A stretch of DNA of 64,000 nt. It comes from Aedes albopictus. Taxonomy: Eukaryota; Arthropoda; Insecta; Diptera; Culicidae. A program made the translations under genes and the position numbers. Position 1 is the first letter of the stretch, and every line of letters starts with the position of its first letter. The notes below the pieces were generated by a model. It searched no databases. It was given only the letters and a program-made list of their open reading frames with translations, and had not been told where the DNA came from. The stretch is from positions 311,127,164-311,191,163 of the forward strand of contig NC_085137.1 of the NCBI RefSeq assembly GCF_035046485.1, in the 5' to 3' direction. Shown here piece by piece: positions 32,215 through 43,389 of the stretch.

Positions 32215-34990
32215 CAATTAGAGAAATCCCAAAAAGATTTCCTGGAGAACTTCCTGGTGGAATCACAGGAGGAAATTTGGAGAAATTCCTGGAGTGTTAC
32301 TAGGATTCCTCCAGATTTTTTTTCTAAGAATTAACCCAGTAATTCTTGCTAGAAGTCCACTTGAGATTCCTTCAAGAATTCTTGCTGGGGTTGCTCCAGG
32401 AATGCTGCTGGGATTCATTCATGAATTTCTAGTGAAATCCACTAAGAAGTCCTGTTGGGATTCATCAGGCAGTTCCTTCAGAGAATACACACATTCATAG
32501 TACTTGGAGGACTCCTCTCAGCAAAATTTCCCAACAGGCATTTGTGGAGGAATTCCAAGAGAACGTTTCCAAAGACTCCTCCAAGAGTTCTTCTTGGCAT
32601 TTATATGCGGATATTTTTAAGAATTCCGTCAGGCATTTCTCTAGGATACCCGAGCAGGATTGAATAACTGATACACAATTGTGTGTGCAATTATAATTGC
32701 AGCATACCAAAGCCAGATATTATACCAAGACAATGTATTGGTTGGTTACCCAGGTATTGAAACTAACTTATTTTGGTGTTATTGGTTTGGTTTGAGGACT
32801 GCTTGAGGTATTCTTCAATTATGGAAAAATCGCTATTTGTATAGAAAAAAAATGCCCATTATTATCGAGGTATTGATATCATTATTCACGCGTTATGCAC
32901 AGAATACACACCAGTTATTCTTTTAGGTATTTTACTTCTTATGCAGGGCTTCTTAATACCTCATTCAGGTTGTGGGTATTCGATTTTCCATACCTGAGGT
33001 ATTCTTCAGCTATGTTCTCCTGCTCGGGTATCCACTGGGATTCCTGAAGAAGTTTTTTCTGTGATTTTCACAGGGATTTTCGAAAGATTCCTCCCCAACT
33101 TCATCTTGGAAATTCCCAAAGAATGCTTGCTGGGTTTTCTGCAAGAATTCTTCATGTGATTCCTACAGAAGTTCCTTTTGGAATTTATCCAAGAATTTTT
33201 CCTGAAATTCACCCAGAGATTTTATTTTCAGAGATTCTTTCAGAGTTCCTCCAGGGATTCTTCTAGGAATTTTTCTTCGTACTGGAAATCCTCTTCAGAT
33301 TCCTTTGAGTGTTTCTGTTGAAATTATTCCTGGTATGTTACTGTGATTTCTCCACGTATTCGTGGTTTAAATCCTCTAAAAAATCTTGCTGGGATTCTTC
33401 AAGTAATACCTGCTAGAAATCCTTCTCTAACAATTCCACTCGGAATTCCTCTAGGGATGCCTGCTGTGGTTGCTTTAAAAATTCCTCCTAGGACTCCTCC
33501 TGGAATTCCTCAAGGGAATGCTCTTGAAGTTCTTCCAGGAATTCCTGCTATAATTCCTTCGGTGTTGTTTTTTTTTAAGAATTCCTCTAAAAATTGATCT
33601 ATGAATATCAGGAATTACTGCTGGGATGCCTTCAGGAACTCCTTCTAGAATTTCTTCGGAATTCTAGATGAGGTTTCTCAAGCATTTTCAGCGGGAACAT
33701 TTCTAACTATTAGTCTTGCTTGAGTGTCTTCTAGGAATTCCTGGGGGATTCGCGGCAGGTGGAAAACAAAGAAGGATTCCTGCCAGAGAGGTCCCAGTAG
33801 CAGTCCTGGACAATCCCAGCAATACTTCTTAAAATAATCTTCCCAGTAGGATTCCTAGTAGGAGTAATACATTTCTGGCAATCACTGGAGAAATGCCAGG
33901 TAGAATTTCTTCTGCCAATGGAAGTTCTTGGAAGAATCATTGCAAACATTTCTGGAGGAATCCCAGCAGGAATTCCTGGAAGAATCATTGGAAAAATCTA
34001 TGAAGGAACCACAGAAGGAACTTCTGGAGGACTTTCGACAGAAATATCTGAAAGTATCCTTAGAGAAATCATTGGAAAAACTGTTGCTAATGATTGGAGG
34101 AATCATTTAAGATATTCCTTCAGCAATTGCAGCAGGGATTTCTAGAGAAACCCATCAGGCATTAATCGAGGCAACCCAAGAAAAATCCTTGGAGACATTC
34201 TCTTGGAAAATCTCCACAAATTCCTGATGGGATTCCTCTAAATATCGTTGTTAAAATTGCTTCAAAGGTTTCTGCAAGAATTCCTTACAAATTATTCGAA
34301 GCATTCCTCCGTAGATTTCTCTAAGAATTTCTATAGACATTCCACGTGAAATTCCACCAGACATTTCTTCACGGATTTCTTTAGGAATTTCTCTTAGAAT
34401 TACAATATCAGCAGATACTATGATTTCTCCAGAAATTGTTGCTGGAGTTTCTCAAACGTTTTCAGCTGGGTATTCTCCAGTAATTGCTCTTAGAAGTCTT
34501 CTAAGAAACCCTGGAAGATCCCCAGCAGGTATTTCCTGCATAAATGTCTAAATAAATCCCAGCAGTATTTCTGGAGTGATACCAACAGGAATTCGTGAAG
34601 GAATCCCAACGTGATTTTTAACAGGAATTATTGGGAACATTGCTGTATTAAACCTCATAGAAATCCCTGAAGGAATCACAGCAAGAATTTTGAAATAAGA
34701 CCTGCTGGAAATACTAGCGTTTTCAGCTTCTCACTCTTCTAAACAAACACGAGATCGAGAAGAGTGGAAGGGGAAGTTGCCCCCTCTATCATCCCGCTTT
34801 TTCTCCTGTTTATCAAAAAGAATGAGTGAGAAAACAAATAATAGGCTAGCGGCCGTAATTGCATGAGACATTCTAGTAGTAATTTCTGCCAGGATCCTGG
34901 GTTCCCTCCAAAAAATTCTCCAAAGTTCCTCCTGTAATACTACCAAGAAGTACACCAAGGACTTCACCAAGAAATCTTTTCAGGATATCT
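32215..34990. repeat. Degenerate GGAATTCC-type array with strand switches
   Basis: The same repeat family as at 4530-7310, but its orientation changes several times. It is purine-rich at 32220-32290, pyrimidine-rich at 32300-32648 and 33030-33720, purine-rich at 33880-34110, pyrimidine-rich at 34200-34470, then purine-rich again. Neighbouring blocks are therefore inverted copies that could pair. Open frames here are low-complexity and are not genes. It is interrupted by a MITE at 32649-33028 and by unrelated sequence near 34720-34860. Confidence 0.8.
32649..33028. mobile_element. 380-bp MITE, CCCGAGCAGGA ends, TA target
   Basis: CCCGAGCAGGA and TCCTGCTCGGG are terminal inverted repeats, bounded by TA at 32647-32648 and 33029-33030. 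Internal GAGGTATT and AATACCTC motifs recur in both directions. There is no transposase. It lies inside the degenerate array. Confidence 0.83.
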
Positions 34991-35930
34991 AAAGTTGAAA
35001 AGCAGGCTCTGTTGCACTTGGAGTATTATTCTGATAAGAAAAAGCAGAAGGAGGTGCAGAAATATAACGGCGAAATGATTTTTCTGCAATTTTGCTGAAG
35101 ACACCAATACTCTATTTCCATTTATAAAAAAAGTAAATTTCTGTTGAAGTTTTAGGTTTTTTTTTTTATCTTTATTAAAGAGACTTTCAGCCCTCGGCTG
35201 GTTCGTCTCTATGAAGTTTTAGGTGAATTCATCACAAAGGTAAAAATTCAAAAACACACCCTTATTAATCCACCTAGCGGTGATGGCGCACAGAGGTCCA
35301 ATTTCGAGAAAAACTGGCAGAAACTCAATTTTTGAACATGTATTTAATGGGTTACAGTGTTTTTAGCATTCATCTATAATATCAGGAGCGTTGAAATCTT
35401 TTAAAGAATTTAAAAATATTGATTTTGTATCTTGTTACAGCACTGAATAGCCTCAGATGGAAAAATTGCGGAATTTATGATAGAGAATACCAACGACTTC
35501 AACTACCACAAAAGTCTGTTATTATGAGTAATTTGATTGCCTCCAAAAGTTGATTCATAAGTTTTTGTGTATATCAGGCCTCTGCAATGTAGCAAGAGAA
35601 CAAGGTAACATTTTTGGCTTCAAAATTGACACACGCTAAGAAAATGTTACTCTAAAATGAGTAGGTATTCACACAAAACTGAGCTAAACTACTGGAACAG
35701 CTCAAAAAATGAGTGAATTGCATTTCCAGCGATAGCGCTGGCCCAAGTGCAAAAATTCAACCAATTTAGGCCGTATAATAGGAAATCATCAGCAAGAATA
35801 TTATACGACTTAAACTGATGAGATTTATACACTTGAACCAGCGCTATCGTTGAAAAAAAAATTTACTCCTTTTTGAGTGGTCCCACTTTAGCTTTAATTT
35901 TTTGACCGTGCATTATATCTGATTACCGTA
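34991..35930. other. AT-rich repeats with no gene
   Basis: It contains an antisense LINE tail at about 35165-35215 (matching 643-694). A palindromic stretch at about 35740-35860 carries CCAGCGATAGCGCTGG and its near complement AACCAGCGCTATCG. Nothing coding is seen. Confidence 0.45.
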
Positions 35931-36142
35931 CCGTAAACTGGGGTGTAGTTGATCAGTGGGGTGAACCTGATCACTCAATTACCCACGAATATCGACTTTC
36001 AGAAAAATTACCATTCCATTTTATTGTTATGTCATTGGATTGCGAATGGTTGAAATAGAATTGTTGCTTCCTTGAAAGTCGATATCCGCGGTAATTGAGT
36101 GATCAGGTTCACCCCACTGATCAACTATACCCCAGTTTACGG
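35931..36142. mobile_element. 212-bp foldback MITE, TA target
   Basis: The left arm CCGTAAACTGGGGTGTAGTT and the right arm ending ACCCCAGTTTACGG are complementary over about 75 bp each, with TA on both sides. The loop of about 60 bp is AT-rich. A transcript would form a strong hairpin. Confidence 0.85.
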
Positions 36143-36639
36143 TATGAGAAATTCTTACATTTCAACTACAAAGTGTCTTACAAATCGCTCGACGCTGCTC
36201 CCTGAGGCGATATTCCATTCAAATAATCGTTTCAGTATGCAGAATTGATTAAGGAAGAATGCAGTTGCTAAGAGCTGCCAAAACGTTAGCGCCATGGTGA
36301 TAAGTATAGAGCCAAATTGTATACATTTTAACAGCCATTTTGTTCAGATTTCGTTCGAAACAATCTACAAATAATGCAAATGTTATAAATATGAAATTGA
36401 GAGCTAAATAATGTTCCAATACATTCGTTTAGGCTAAAACCAGCAGCTACTATGATTTGGCAACTTTTGCCAGGTATTTTCAAATCTGAACAACTGTGTG
36501 GCGCCTTTCTCGTACCTTCGAAAATCCATTTCAACAAATCTCAAGTGACATGTTGATTATTCGCTTTTTCATCCGTTTAACAAAAATCCATTTCATGGCA
36601 CCAGAAATCATATCATTTGATTTTTAAGCCTCAAACACA

Positions 36640-36851
36640 TCTTTAATTTTGAGATGCCATCTTGTGTTTTAGACCGCCGTCTTGAATATTCTGGTCCCCA
36701 GTTTAGGACTCCAGACATCTTCCTCACATAAAATATATCCATATTGCATGTTTTTAGAGCCTAAAACTCCTCCGGAACAGACATCTGTGATTTTATATCG
36801 TCATCTTGGATATTCTGGTTTCCATTTTTTAACACAGGACATCATATCCAT
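36640..36851. repeat. Left part of a CCATCTTG satellite
   Basis: The unit is about 125 bp and contains GCCATCTTG, ATATTCTGGT, CCAGACATCTT, ATATCCATATTGCATG and GAGCCTAAAACTCC. It continues at 38611-39540 after the element at 36852-38610. Confidence 0.75.
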
Positions 36852-38610
36852 CCCAAGTAACATTTTAAGTTTTATGAAAGACTTGATGGCTGTTATAAAC
36901 CAATGCTGATAAAACCGTAGTCATGGCAATATTATCCGCATTGCTTCTATCAAAACCTTCCGAAGAGTAGAATTTTGCTAGTTGGCCCATCCTAGTGAAG
37001 GTTTGCAAGAGCGTATTAAAGAGCTGTTTCAAGACTGATTCAAAATCAACTAGCAACAAGATTGTTGCACCGAAACCGATTTGAAAACCATTTGCTTGTT
37101 TGAATAAAAGTAATTTGACATTTGTTGTTATATCTTCCAGCACACTCTGTCACAGAGGCTGCCATCTCCACTAATGATGACTTTTATCGTAACATTGTGG
37201 AATTTATATATTACATTCAGCCTCGATAAATTCATTGTGAAAACATAACCAACCAATTCGATAATAATATGGAAATATTCTATTCTCTGTACCCGAATCA
37301 TTCGCGTAATTTTCCACTATATGGTGCTCCAAATGTAGGCGCCCATCAAAATTTATCGTGAAATTTGCTAATGTAAACCGAAAAAACGAGCGCCCTTTCC
37401 AAAATCATCATATTTACCAGGCAACTTACGCTAAAACAAAAATATATTTTTTCATTGAAGTAGCCAAATTGTAAAACTTTGCTCATGTTATGCTGGTATG
37501 GTCATCTACATGTTAATACAGGAGTAGTATTTTTAAAATACAGTAGTTATATGGAATAATTGTCATGAAAAGTCACTTTGACAAATAGAATGAAATCAGT
37601 AAAACTCAGAAAATCAACATGTCGGAGTCAAAATATCAATTTTTATTATCGTTGCCACTCTGATATCATAAAAGCAACCATTAGTGCAGAACGGTTAGAG
37701 AACGCATTTGTGGAGATAATTTGATTGCCAAACAGTTACATTAAAAGCCTTTTCAAAGTCGTTTGGTTATTTTTCACTCTATATGGTAACCAAACAGCTT
37801 CTTGGTGCGATTTTGACAGCTGCAGTTTGTTTTGAAATTGAAATCACCTAAATCGAGCATTAAAGTGCTACTAAATCAACGAGACTACCCACAATATGGA
37901 TCCACAATGCCAACCGTTTCACACTTCACTTGGCCTGACCACCGGGAACCGTATTAATCTACATTTCTTCAATAACACAGATGCATTACTGACGATGTTA
38001 TACTTGGATCTTCTAGCTGATATGGCTCTAGCAGATCGCGATGCATTATGCATTTATATTATGTTCTGTGTAATTGGAAGACGGTCAAACGGGCGTTCGA
38101 TACCCTCGAGGTCTGCCTCGAGATAACTCCGTTTGTGAAAGTAAGGTTCTTGGGAAATGTTTCCGTAGCAAATAAAATGATAGGTGAATGATAAAGAACA
38201 ATGATGGCGTCGTGGCAGTGGATAGCAGCACAAGCAGCAGTCGCTGCGTTGGACGCAATGTTTTTCACTCTCAGGTGAAACCGAATGGCTTTGTTAAGGC
38301 TTTTATGACAACAAAATGAGTTTAAGGCATATTTTATTACGGCATTCTTAAACCAATGTTTGCGTATTCATTCAAATGGTTATCTGGAGGAATAGGATGC
38401 TGCAATAAACCTATATTTAATGCCACATAATATCTGACTTTATAATTTGACTAGAGGCGACTTTTAGAACACTTATAAGTATAGTGTCAAATCGAGATCA
38501 TTTAGCATATTTTAATGCTCCCTGTAATCAAAATAGCATGCTGGTTGTAACAATAAAACCATTATAAGATATCACAAAATCTAATTGGTTGCCGGATTGT
38601 TACTTGGGAT
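36852..38610. mobile_element. 1.76-kb inverted-repeat element in the CCATCTTG satellite
   Basis: ATCCCAAGTAACA at the left pairs with TGTTACTTGGGAT at the right, and satellite sequence continues on both sides. An open frame at 37896-38126 starts MDPQCQPFHTSLGLTTGNR and contains ADMALADRDALCIYIMF. I do not recognise it; it could be the remnant of a transposase N-terminus. The target duplication is unclear. Confidence 0.65.
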
Positions 38611-39540
38611 ACCAAGTATACCCATAATGCATGGTTCCAGAGCTTAAATCTCCATTAAACAGTTGCCATCTTTTTTTAAAAGCCACGGACACGGTCAATG
38701 CTTCCAATGAGCTATTCGCTCTTCAAAGGAAGCACGACACTAGACAAAGGACTAGCATGCAACGCCCAGTGGCACAGCCGAAAACTTTTCCTGGCAGCTG
38801 CGGCGGGAATCGAACCCGCGCTCTTCAGCACGATGCGACTATGAGTTTGGTGACAATAGCCGCACGATCATGGAGCCGCACACCATCTTGAATCTAAAGT
38901 TGCCATCTTGGATTTAGACCGCCATCTTGGATAATCTGGTTGCCATTTTTGGACTCTAGACATCTTTTTTATACCAAATATACCCATATGGCATGACTTG
39001 TAGTCTAAACCTTAAATTAAACAGCCACCATATTGAATTTTTGGCCGCCATATTGGATATCATGGTCGCCGTTTTTGGAGTCAGAACATGTTCCCCATAC
39101 CAAATATAACCGAATTGCAAGGCCTAAAACTCCATTAAACAGCCTTTTTCTTGAATTTCGAGTCACCATCTTGGATTCCAGACTGCCATATTGGATATAT
39201 TTGTTGCCTTCATTGAACTCCAGACATGTTTTACAAACAAGATATACCCACATTGCTTGGTTTTAGAGCCTAAACTTCAATAAACAGATGCCATCTTGAA
39301 CTTTTAGCCTACATTTTGGATTTAAGACCGCCATCTTGGTTATTATGGTCACCATTTTTTAGGCTTTCTAGACATGTTCACCATTCCAAATATACCCTTA
39401 TTGCATGGTTATAGAGCCTTTAACTTCATTAAACAGCAGCCAACTTGACTTTCGGGCTGCCATCTTGTATGATAGGCCGCCATCTTGGATATTTTGGTCG
39501 CCATTTTGAATTTTGGGTCGACATTGTGGAATTTCTGGTC
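38611..39540. repeat. CCATCTTG satellite, main part
   Basis: About six diverged units of about 120-130 bp, with the same order of motifs as 36640-36851. Each contains two or three copies of GCCGCCATCTTGGAT or a variant. A SINE is inserted at 38673-38881. Confidence 0.8.
38673..38881 (-). mobile_element. tRNA-derived SINE in the satellite
   Basis: The minus strand starts TGTGCGGCTCCATGATCGTG, with an A-box-like GATCGTGCGGCTA and a B box GGGTTCGATTCCCG. CCATCTT flanks both sides (38666-38672 and 38883-38889), once more than the satellite unit predicts, which supports a target duplication. Confidence 0.72.
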
Positions 39541-39544
39541 TAGT

Positions 39545-40920
39545 GTTAATTTTCACACTCGTCAACCATGTTAAAGGTTACAAAAAACGGCGCAGTTTGA
39601 TGTGTCGCATGACCATAACTCCGGAACGCCTTAACCGATGCGAACCATTTCTAATAGCACACAATGAGGTAGATTTCCGGTTCGATTTGTGCTAAAATCC
39701 AAAAATTCGTCAGTGCTCAGGAAGTGTCTTAAAAGTGAGTGACCTTCGTTATACATACACATATACATACAGATATCAGTCTCAATTCGTCGAACAGAGT
39801 TGATTGGTATATGTGACTTGACCCTCGGTCAACATTCTATAGAAAAACGATATAGTGCAACTCCGATTGTCGTCAAACTTGGAAGGTTCGTAGTGCTTCG
39901 AAAATAATTAGACTCGTATTTTTTTTATTTCGATTAGATTAGATTAGATAGGGTGGTCCTAAAAATCAAGGTTTTTAAAAACTAAAAAAATTAAAAAAAT
40001 CATAACTTTTGAACCAGTTAACTGATTTTAAATTTCATTTGTTTTGTTTGAAAGCTATTGAATTCAAGTTTTTAGGAAAAATACGTAGAATGGGCCAAAT
40101 TTGGTTTTGTTGCAAAAAATATACAAATATATTAGTTTTTTTCACGTTTTCATGGTCTCGGGACCAAAGAGGTACCCTAGTATTATATTTTTATAAAAGA
40201 ATTCAGAAAATTTGGCGTAACATATCAAAAATTCAGAGATGCATGTTTTTTTAGTTTTATGAGATATGATGTTTTAAGTATCGAGAGTCATATATTTTAA
40301 CACTAGCTGCACTAAAATTGCCTGATATTGTAAATCTCCATAAAACTATGCCTTGTATTGCTTCTTTAAGGATTCCTAGCCTTTTTAATATCCATACATG
40401 TATAAAGAATCAAAATATAATCAAATTAAAAAAATGTTTTGTATGGAAAAAATTGACCTTTTATTTTCTAAAAATCAACTCAACGAACGTTGAGTTAAGA
40501 GCAGCAAATACTTTAGATTCTCTTCTCAGAATCCTTGCACTATTTTTTTCAAAAATTCGGCTAAAAATCTTTCGTCTTTTTTAGAAGGTATTTAATTTAT
40601 ACACCAAAAGTAACCTCCCGAAACTATAGCAGAACATTCAACATACGAATTCCCCCATTGTGTAAATAAGAATCTGAGACACTGTACTGTTTCAGAAATT
40701 ATGAATACACTACAGCTGAACTTTCATGAATTCTTGTTCGGATTTGCTTCAGAAATTTTCCATATTTCCACCATTTCTTGTTTAAGTAATCAAATCAGCC
40801 AAAATTAAGATTGTCCAACAACTTTTCCGAGAATTCAAAGAAATCCCTTTAGCAAATATGTTTCTCAAATAAAACAAAAACTATTTCGAATTATTTTCCA
40901 ATATGGCTGATAAGCAATAT
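39545..40920. other. Dispersed repeat-like and AT-rich sequence
   Basis: About 39545-39960 (CATGACCATAACTCCGGAAC, TTGACCCTCGGTCAACATT) has the look of a dispersed non-coding repeat. The rest is AT-rich with short meaningless open frames. No gene is seen. Confidence 0.4.
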
Positions 40921-40921
40921 G

Positions 40922-41148
40922 GCTGTGGAGCCTCGTAGCCGTGCGGTTAGGGTCACCAAGCTTATAATCGCACCAGGGTGAGGGTTCGATTCCCGCTTCG
41001 GGCGATGAAACTTTTCGTAAGAATAGTTTCTTCCCCGTTTCCACTGGTGCATGCTCCGTTGTCCGTTGTCTAATGTTAAGTTTAAAACAGTGTGTACATC
41101 CGAAAGCTGAAGACGTTGTCCGTGTCTTTAAAATAAAATAAAAATAAA
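40922..41148 (+). mobile_element. tRNA-derived SINE, plus strand
   Basis: TAGCCGTGCGGTTAGGG (A box) and GGGTTCGATTCCCG (B box) are about 35 nt apart and are followed by a non-tRNA body. The tail is made of AAAATAAA repeats (about 41128-41148). It is related to the minus-strand copy at 38673-38881 and shares the GTGCGG head. Confidence 0.8.
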
Positions 41149-41439
41149 AATTTCACTTTGACTTTTTGACCTTCCCCATCAAAACCCCCGAGGCCCCCCC
41201 CCCCACCACAATTTTTTTGGCTGGATTTTAAATTACGAGGGGGCAGATGAAAAATATTTATCAAAATATCGCGTTTTGCTAAAAATTCTTCAACAAAACC
41301 GATGAGTTTTTATTATTGGGCATTTACATTGCTTAGCACATTACCCCCTCCCCTTGACCAGCCAAAGAGTGGTGGGGCAAAAGTGAATTGAATATTTGTA
41401 ACGGCTTAACAATAAAAAACAATAAATGAAATTAAGATT

Positions 41440-42460
41440 TACAAGCTTCGTCGCTTACAGCCAATACTTCGTGCACCCCATCATACCGTAAACTTACTTC
41501 GATTACGAGTCGCTCGTCGTCGGTCGGTCGGTCGGCAATTCCACACACGTACGCCCGAACGATATCAAATGCGGTGCACTAATAATAACCAGAATCAACG
41601 AAAACAAAACAATGCAACGATTGATGATCCACTTCTACCTAACTTACGCTTCCTCATTCATTGGCACTCGCGACATTCACGGATTAACGGTTGTTGTAGT
41701 AAAAAAATACTGTTCGGAAAGGCACTTTCGGCTCTCGATGAACGAACACATTCGACGAGCGGGAAAGTCCATAGAGCCGGACTAAACTTTTTACTTTGGA
41801 CCTTGGGAGATGGTCAAACAGCAACAACAACAACACCAAGCGTAGCAAAACAGTATCGAGAGCCACCAAGCACTATACAGTTAGTCAACAGCCCTGCATT
41901 CGATGAGGCACTTCTCGTTTTGGCGAGATGAAAGATGCACGTTTTCGTTATCCACCAAATACAGTTAACTCCGCACTCGACGACGGCCGTCGTCTCTGAA
42001 GGCGAAGATCTGTTGGACCAACCGCGAGCGAGACTATACCCACCAAGGTCAATAACTGGCGGCAGTTGTTGCTGCTGATGATGATGTGGACATTGCGATT
42101 TCACGTCCAGGTTCACCGTGACTTGACTGACTGTGATGATGGCGATATGAATTGCGCGCCGGCGGCGGTGGAGGGCCCCGTATCTTCTTGTGTTGAATGA
42201 CACGGGAGATTAGATTCCGGACCGAAAGTGAGCAGAAGCACTGCGTGCAGGCAACTGTTGTAAGGTATGGTTCTCATTATTTATTAAACAACACCACATC
42301 GTCATCATAGCGGCCGCCGTCGTCGTCGTTGTCTTCCTGGTGTGGAAGTAAAAAGGTATCAATGTGAAAGCCAAAAGCTGATAGTAGCGGTTCGTTCGCG
42401 GATGCGAGATTAGGGTGGGTACAATAAAGTTGATAGAATATTCTGCACATCGCGAGAGGC
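41440..42460. other. Complex single-copy-looking sequence, no gene identified
   Basis: Unlike its surroundings, this kilobase has balanced base composition and few repeats beyond CGTCGT, CAACAACAA and GATGATGAT triplets. Open frames of 120-129 residues exist on both strands but have no family motif. It ends at a candidate core promoter (42461-42497), so it may be upstream regulatory DNA. Confidence 0.4.
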
Positions 42461-42497
42461 ATAAAAAGCCGAGGTGGTAAACGGGAGGGTGTTCAGT
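42461..42497 (+). promoter_or_regulatory. Candidate core promoter: TATA box plus TCAGT initiator
   Basis: ATAAAAAG at 42461 and TTCAGTAA at 42492 are about 33 bp apart, the spacing expected of arthropod TATA/initiator promoters. An ATG follows at 42505 and reads two codons into GTG|GTAACT, a possible donor. Tiny first exons of this kind are common in insect cuticle-type genes. I find no matching downstream exon. Confidence 0.4.
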
Positions 42498-42967
42498 AAA
42501 GACGATGCTGGTGGTAACTTTTTTGTAATAGAAATATCCTTGCTATTGAAATACGACTGTATGGTTGACTCTCTTGATTAACGGCTACGCAGTCTTGGGA
42601 TTTAAAAAACGAAATATTTTATTCATCCGACGTTTCGACACGGGGATAGTGTCTTCCTCAGGGGGAAATAATTACACTCAGAAAAAAATCTAAACTAAAT
42701 AGTATAAATCCCACACTAAATCAATTTCGCCTGGTTGACCCCTGGCTTCGTATATATGCAAGCTATACTCCTAAAGTATAACTTTAATATACACATGTGC
42801 TAGTATAACTTCGGTTTACCGAAGCTAGTGTAACCGAGATTTAGTAAATTTTCTCTAGAATTTGTTTTGTTTTGCTTTCATATTTGGAAAAGAAATATAA
42901 ATATTGCGAACTACGAAATAAATTTATTAACTAAATAACTTTCTAAATAATACAAAATTAGCACTCT

Positions 42968-43183
42968 CTAATTGTTACCAGAAATCGTCAGGAACAGCGG
43001 CTTCAGGTCTCCCAGGATAAGCAGAGCCAGTTTTGTGTTCTTCAGGTCACTTCCACCGCCGTGAATGACCACTTTGCTGCCGGAAGCGGAAGATTGTAAT
43101 CGATGTATCCACCGGTTCGGTGGCTTCCGTGCCCGGTACAATGCGTCAAGTTTCGGCAGCACGGAAACCGTGGCCACGTACAT
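42968..43183 (-). CDS. Unrecognised 71-residue open frame inside the inverted-repeat element
   Basis: On the minus strand MYVATVSVLPKLDALYRA leads into KVVIHGGGSDLKNTKLALLI and a stop. Its GC content is higher than its surroundings, as in coding DNA, and the segment may be the 3' end of a captured or transposon gene whose upstream part is cut off by the LINE. No function can be assigned. Confidence 0.25.
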   Translation of the reverse strand: MYVATVSVLPKLDALYRARKPPNRWIHRLQSSASGSKVVIHGGGSDLKNTKLALLILGDLKPLFLTISGNN

Positions 43184-43389
43184 GAAGTCCCTGCGAGAAC
43201 CAGTATCTCTATGCCGGTGCCATCATACAGGTTTCCATTTGCTCACTTTATCTGTGGTCGTACTGATCTTTCATTAGAGCATTTCCGCCGATATTCGGGA
43301 CTGGGGTGTCTTATGGGGAATCGCTGTGCTGTCCGGTCCGGGTACTCACGGAAGTGTCTAAAAACGGGTTTCTTAGCTAACACTGCTTG

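Noticed and set aside
38631..38891. 86-residue open frame MVPELKSPLNS...
   Set aside because: It spans a satellite unit and the antisense strand of a SINE, so it is not a gene.
41684..42203. 120-129-residue frames on both strands as genes
   Set aside because: No motif, overlapping on opposite strands, no splice or codon evidence; kept only as an unassigned complex region.
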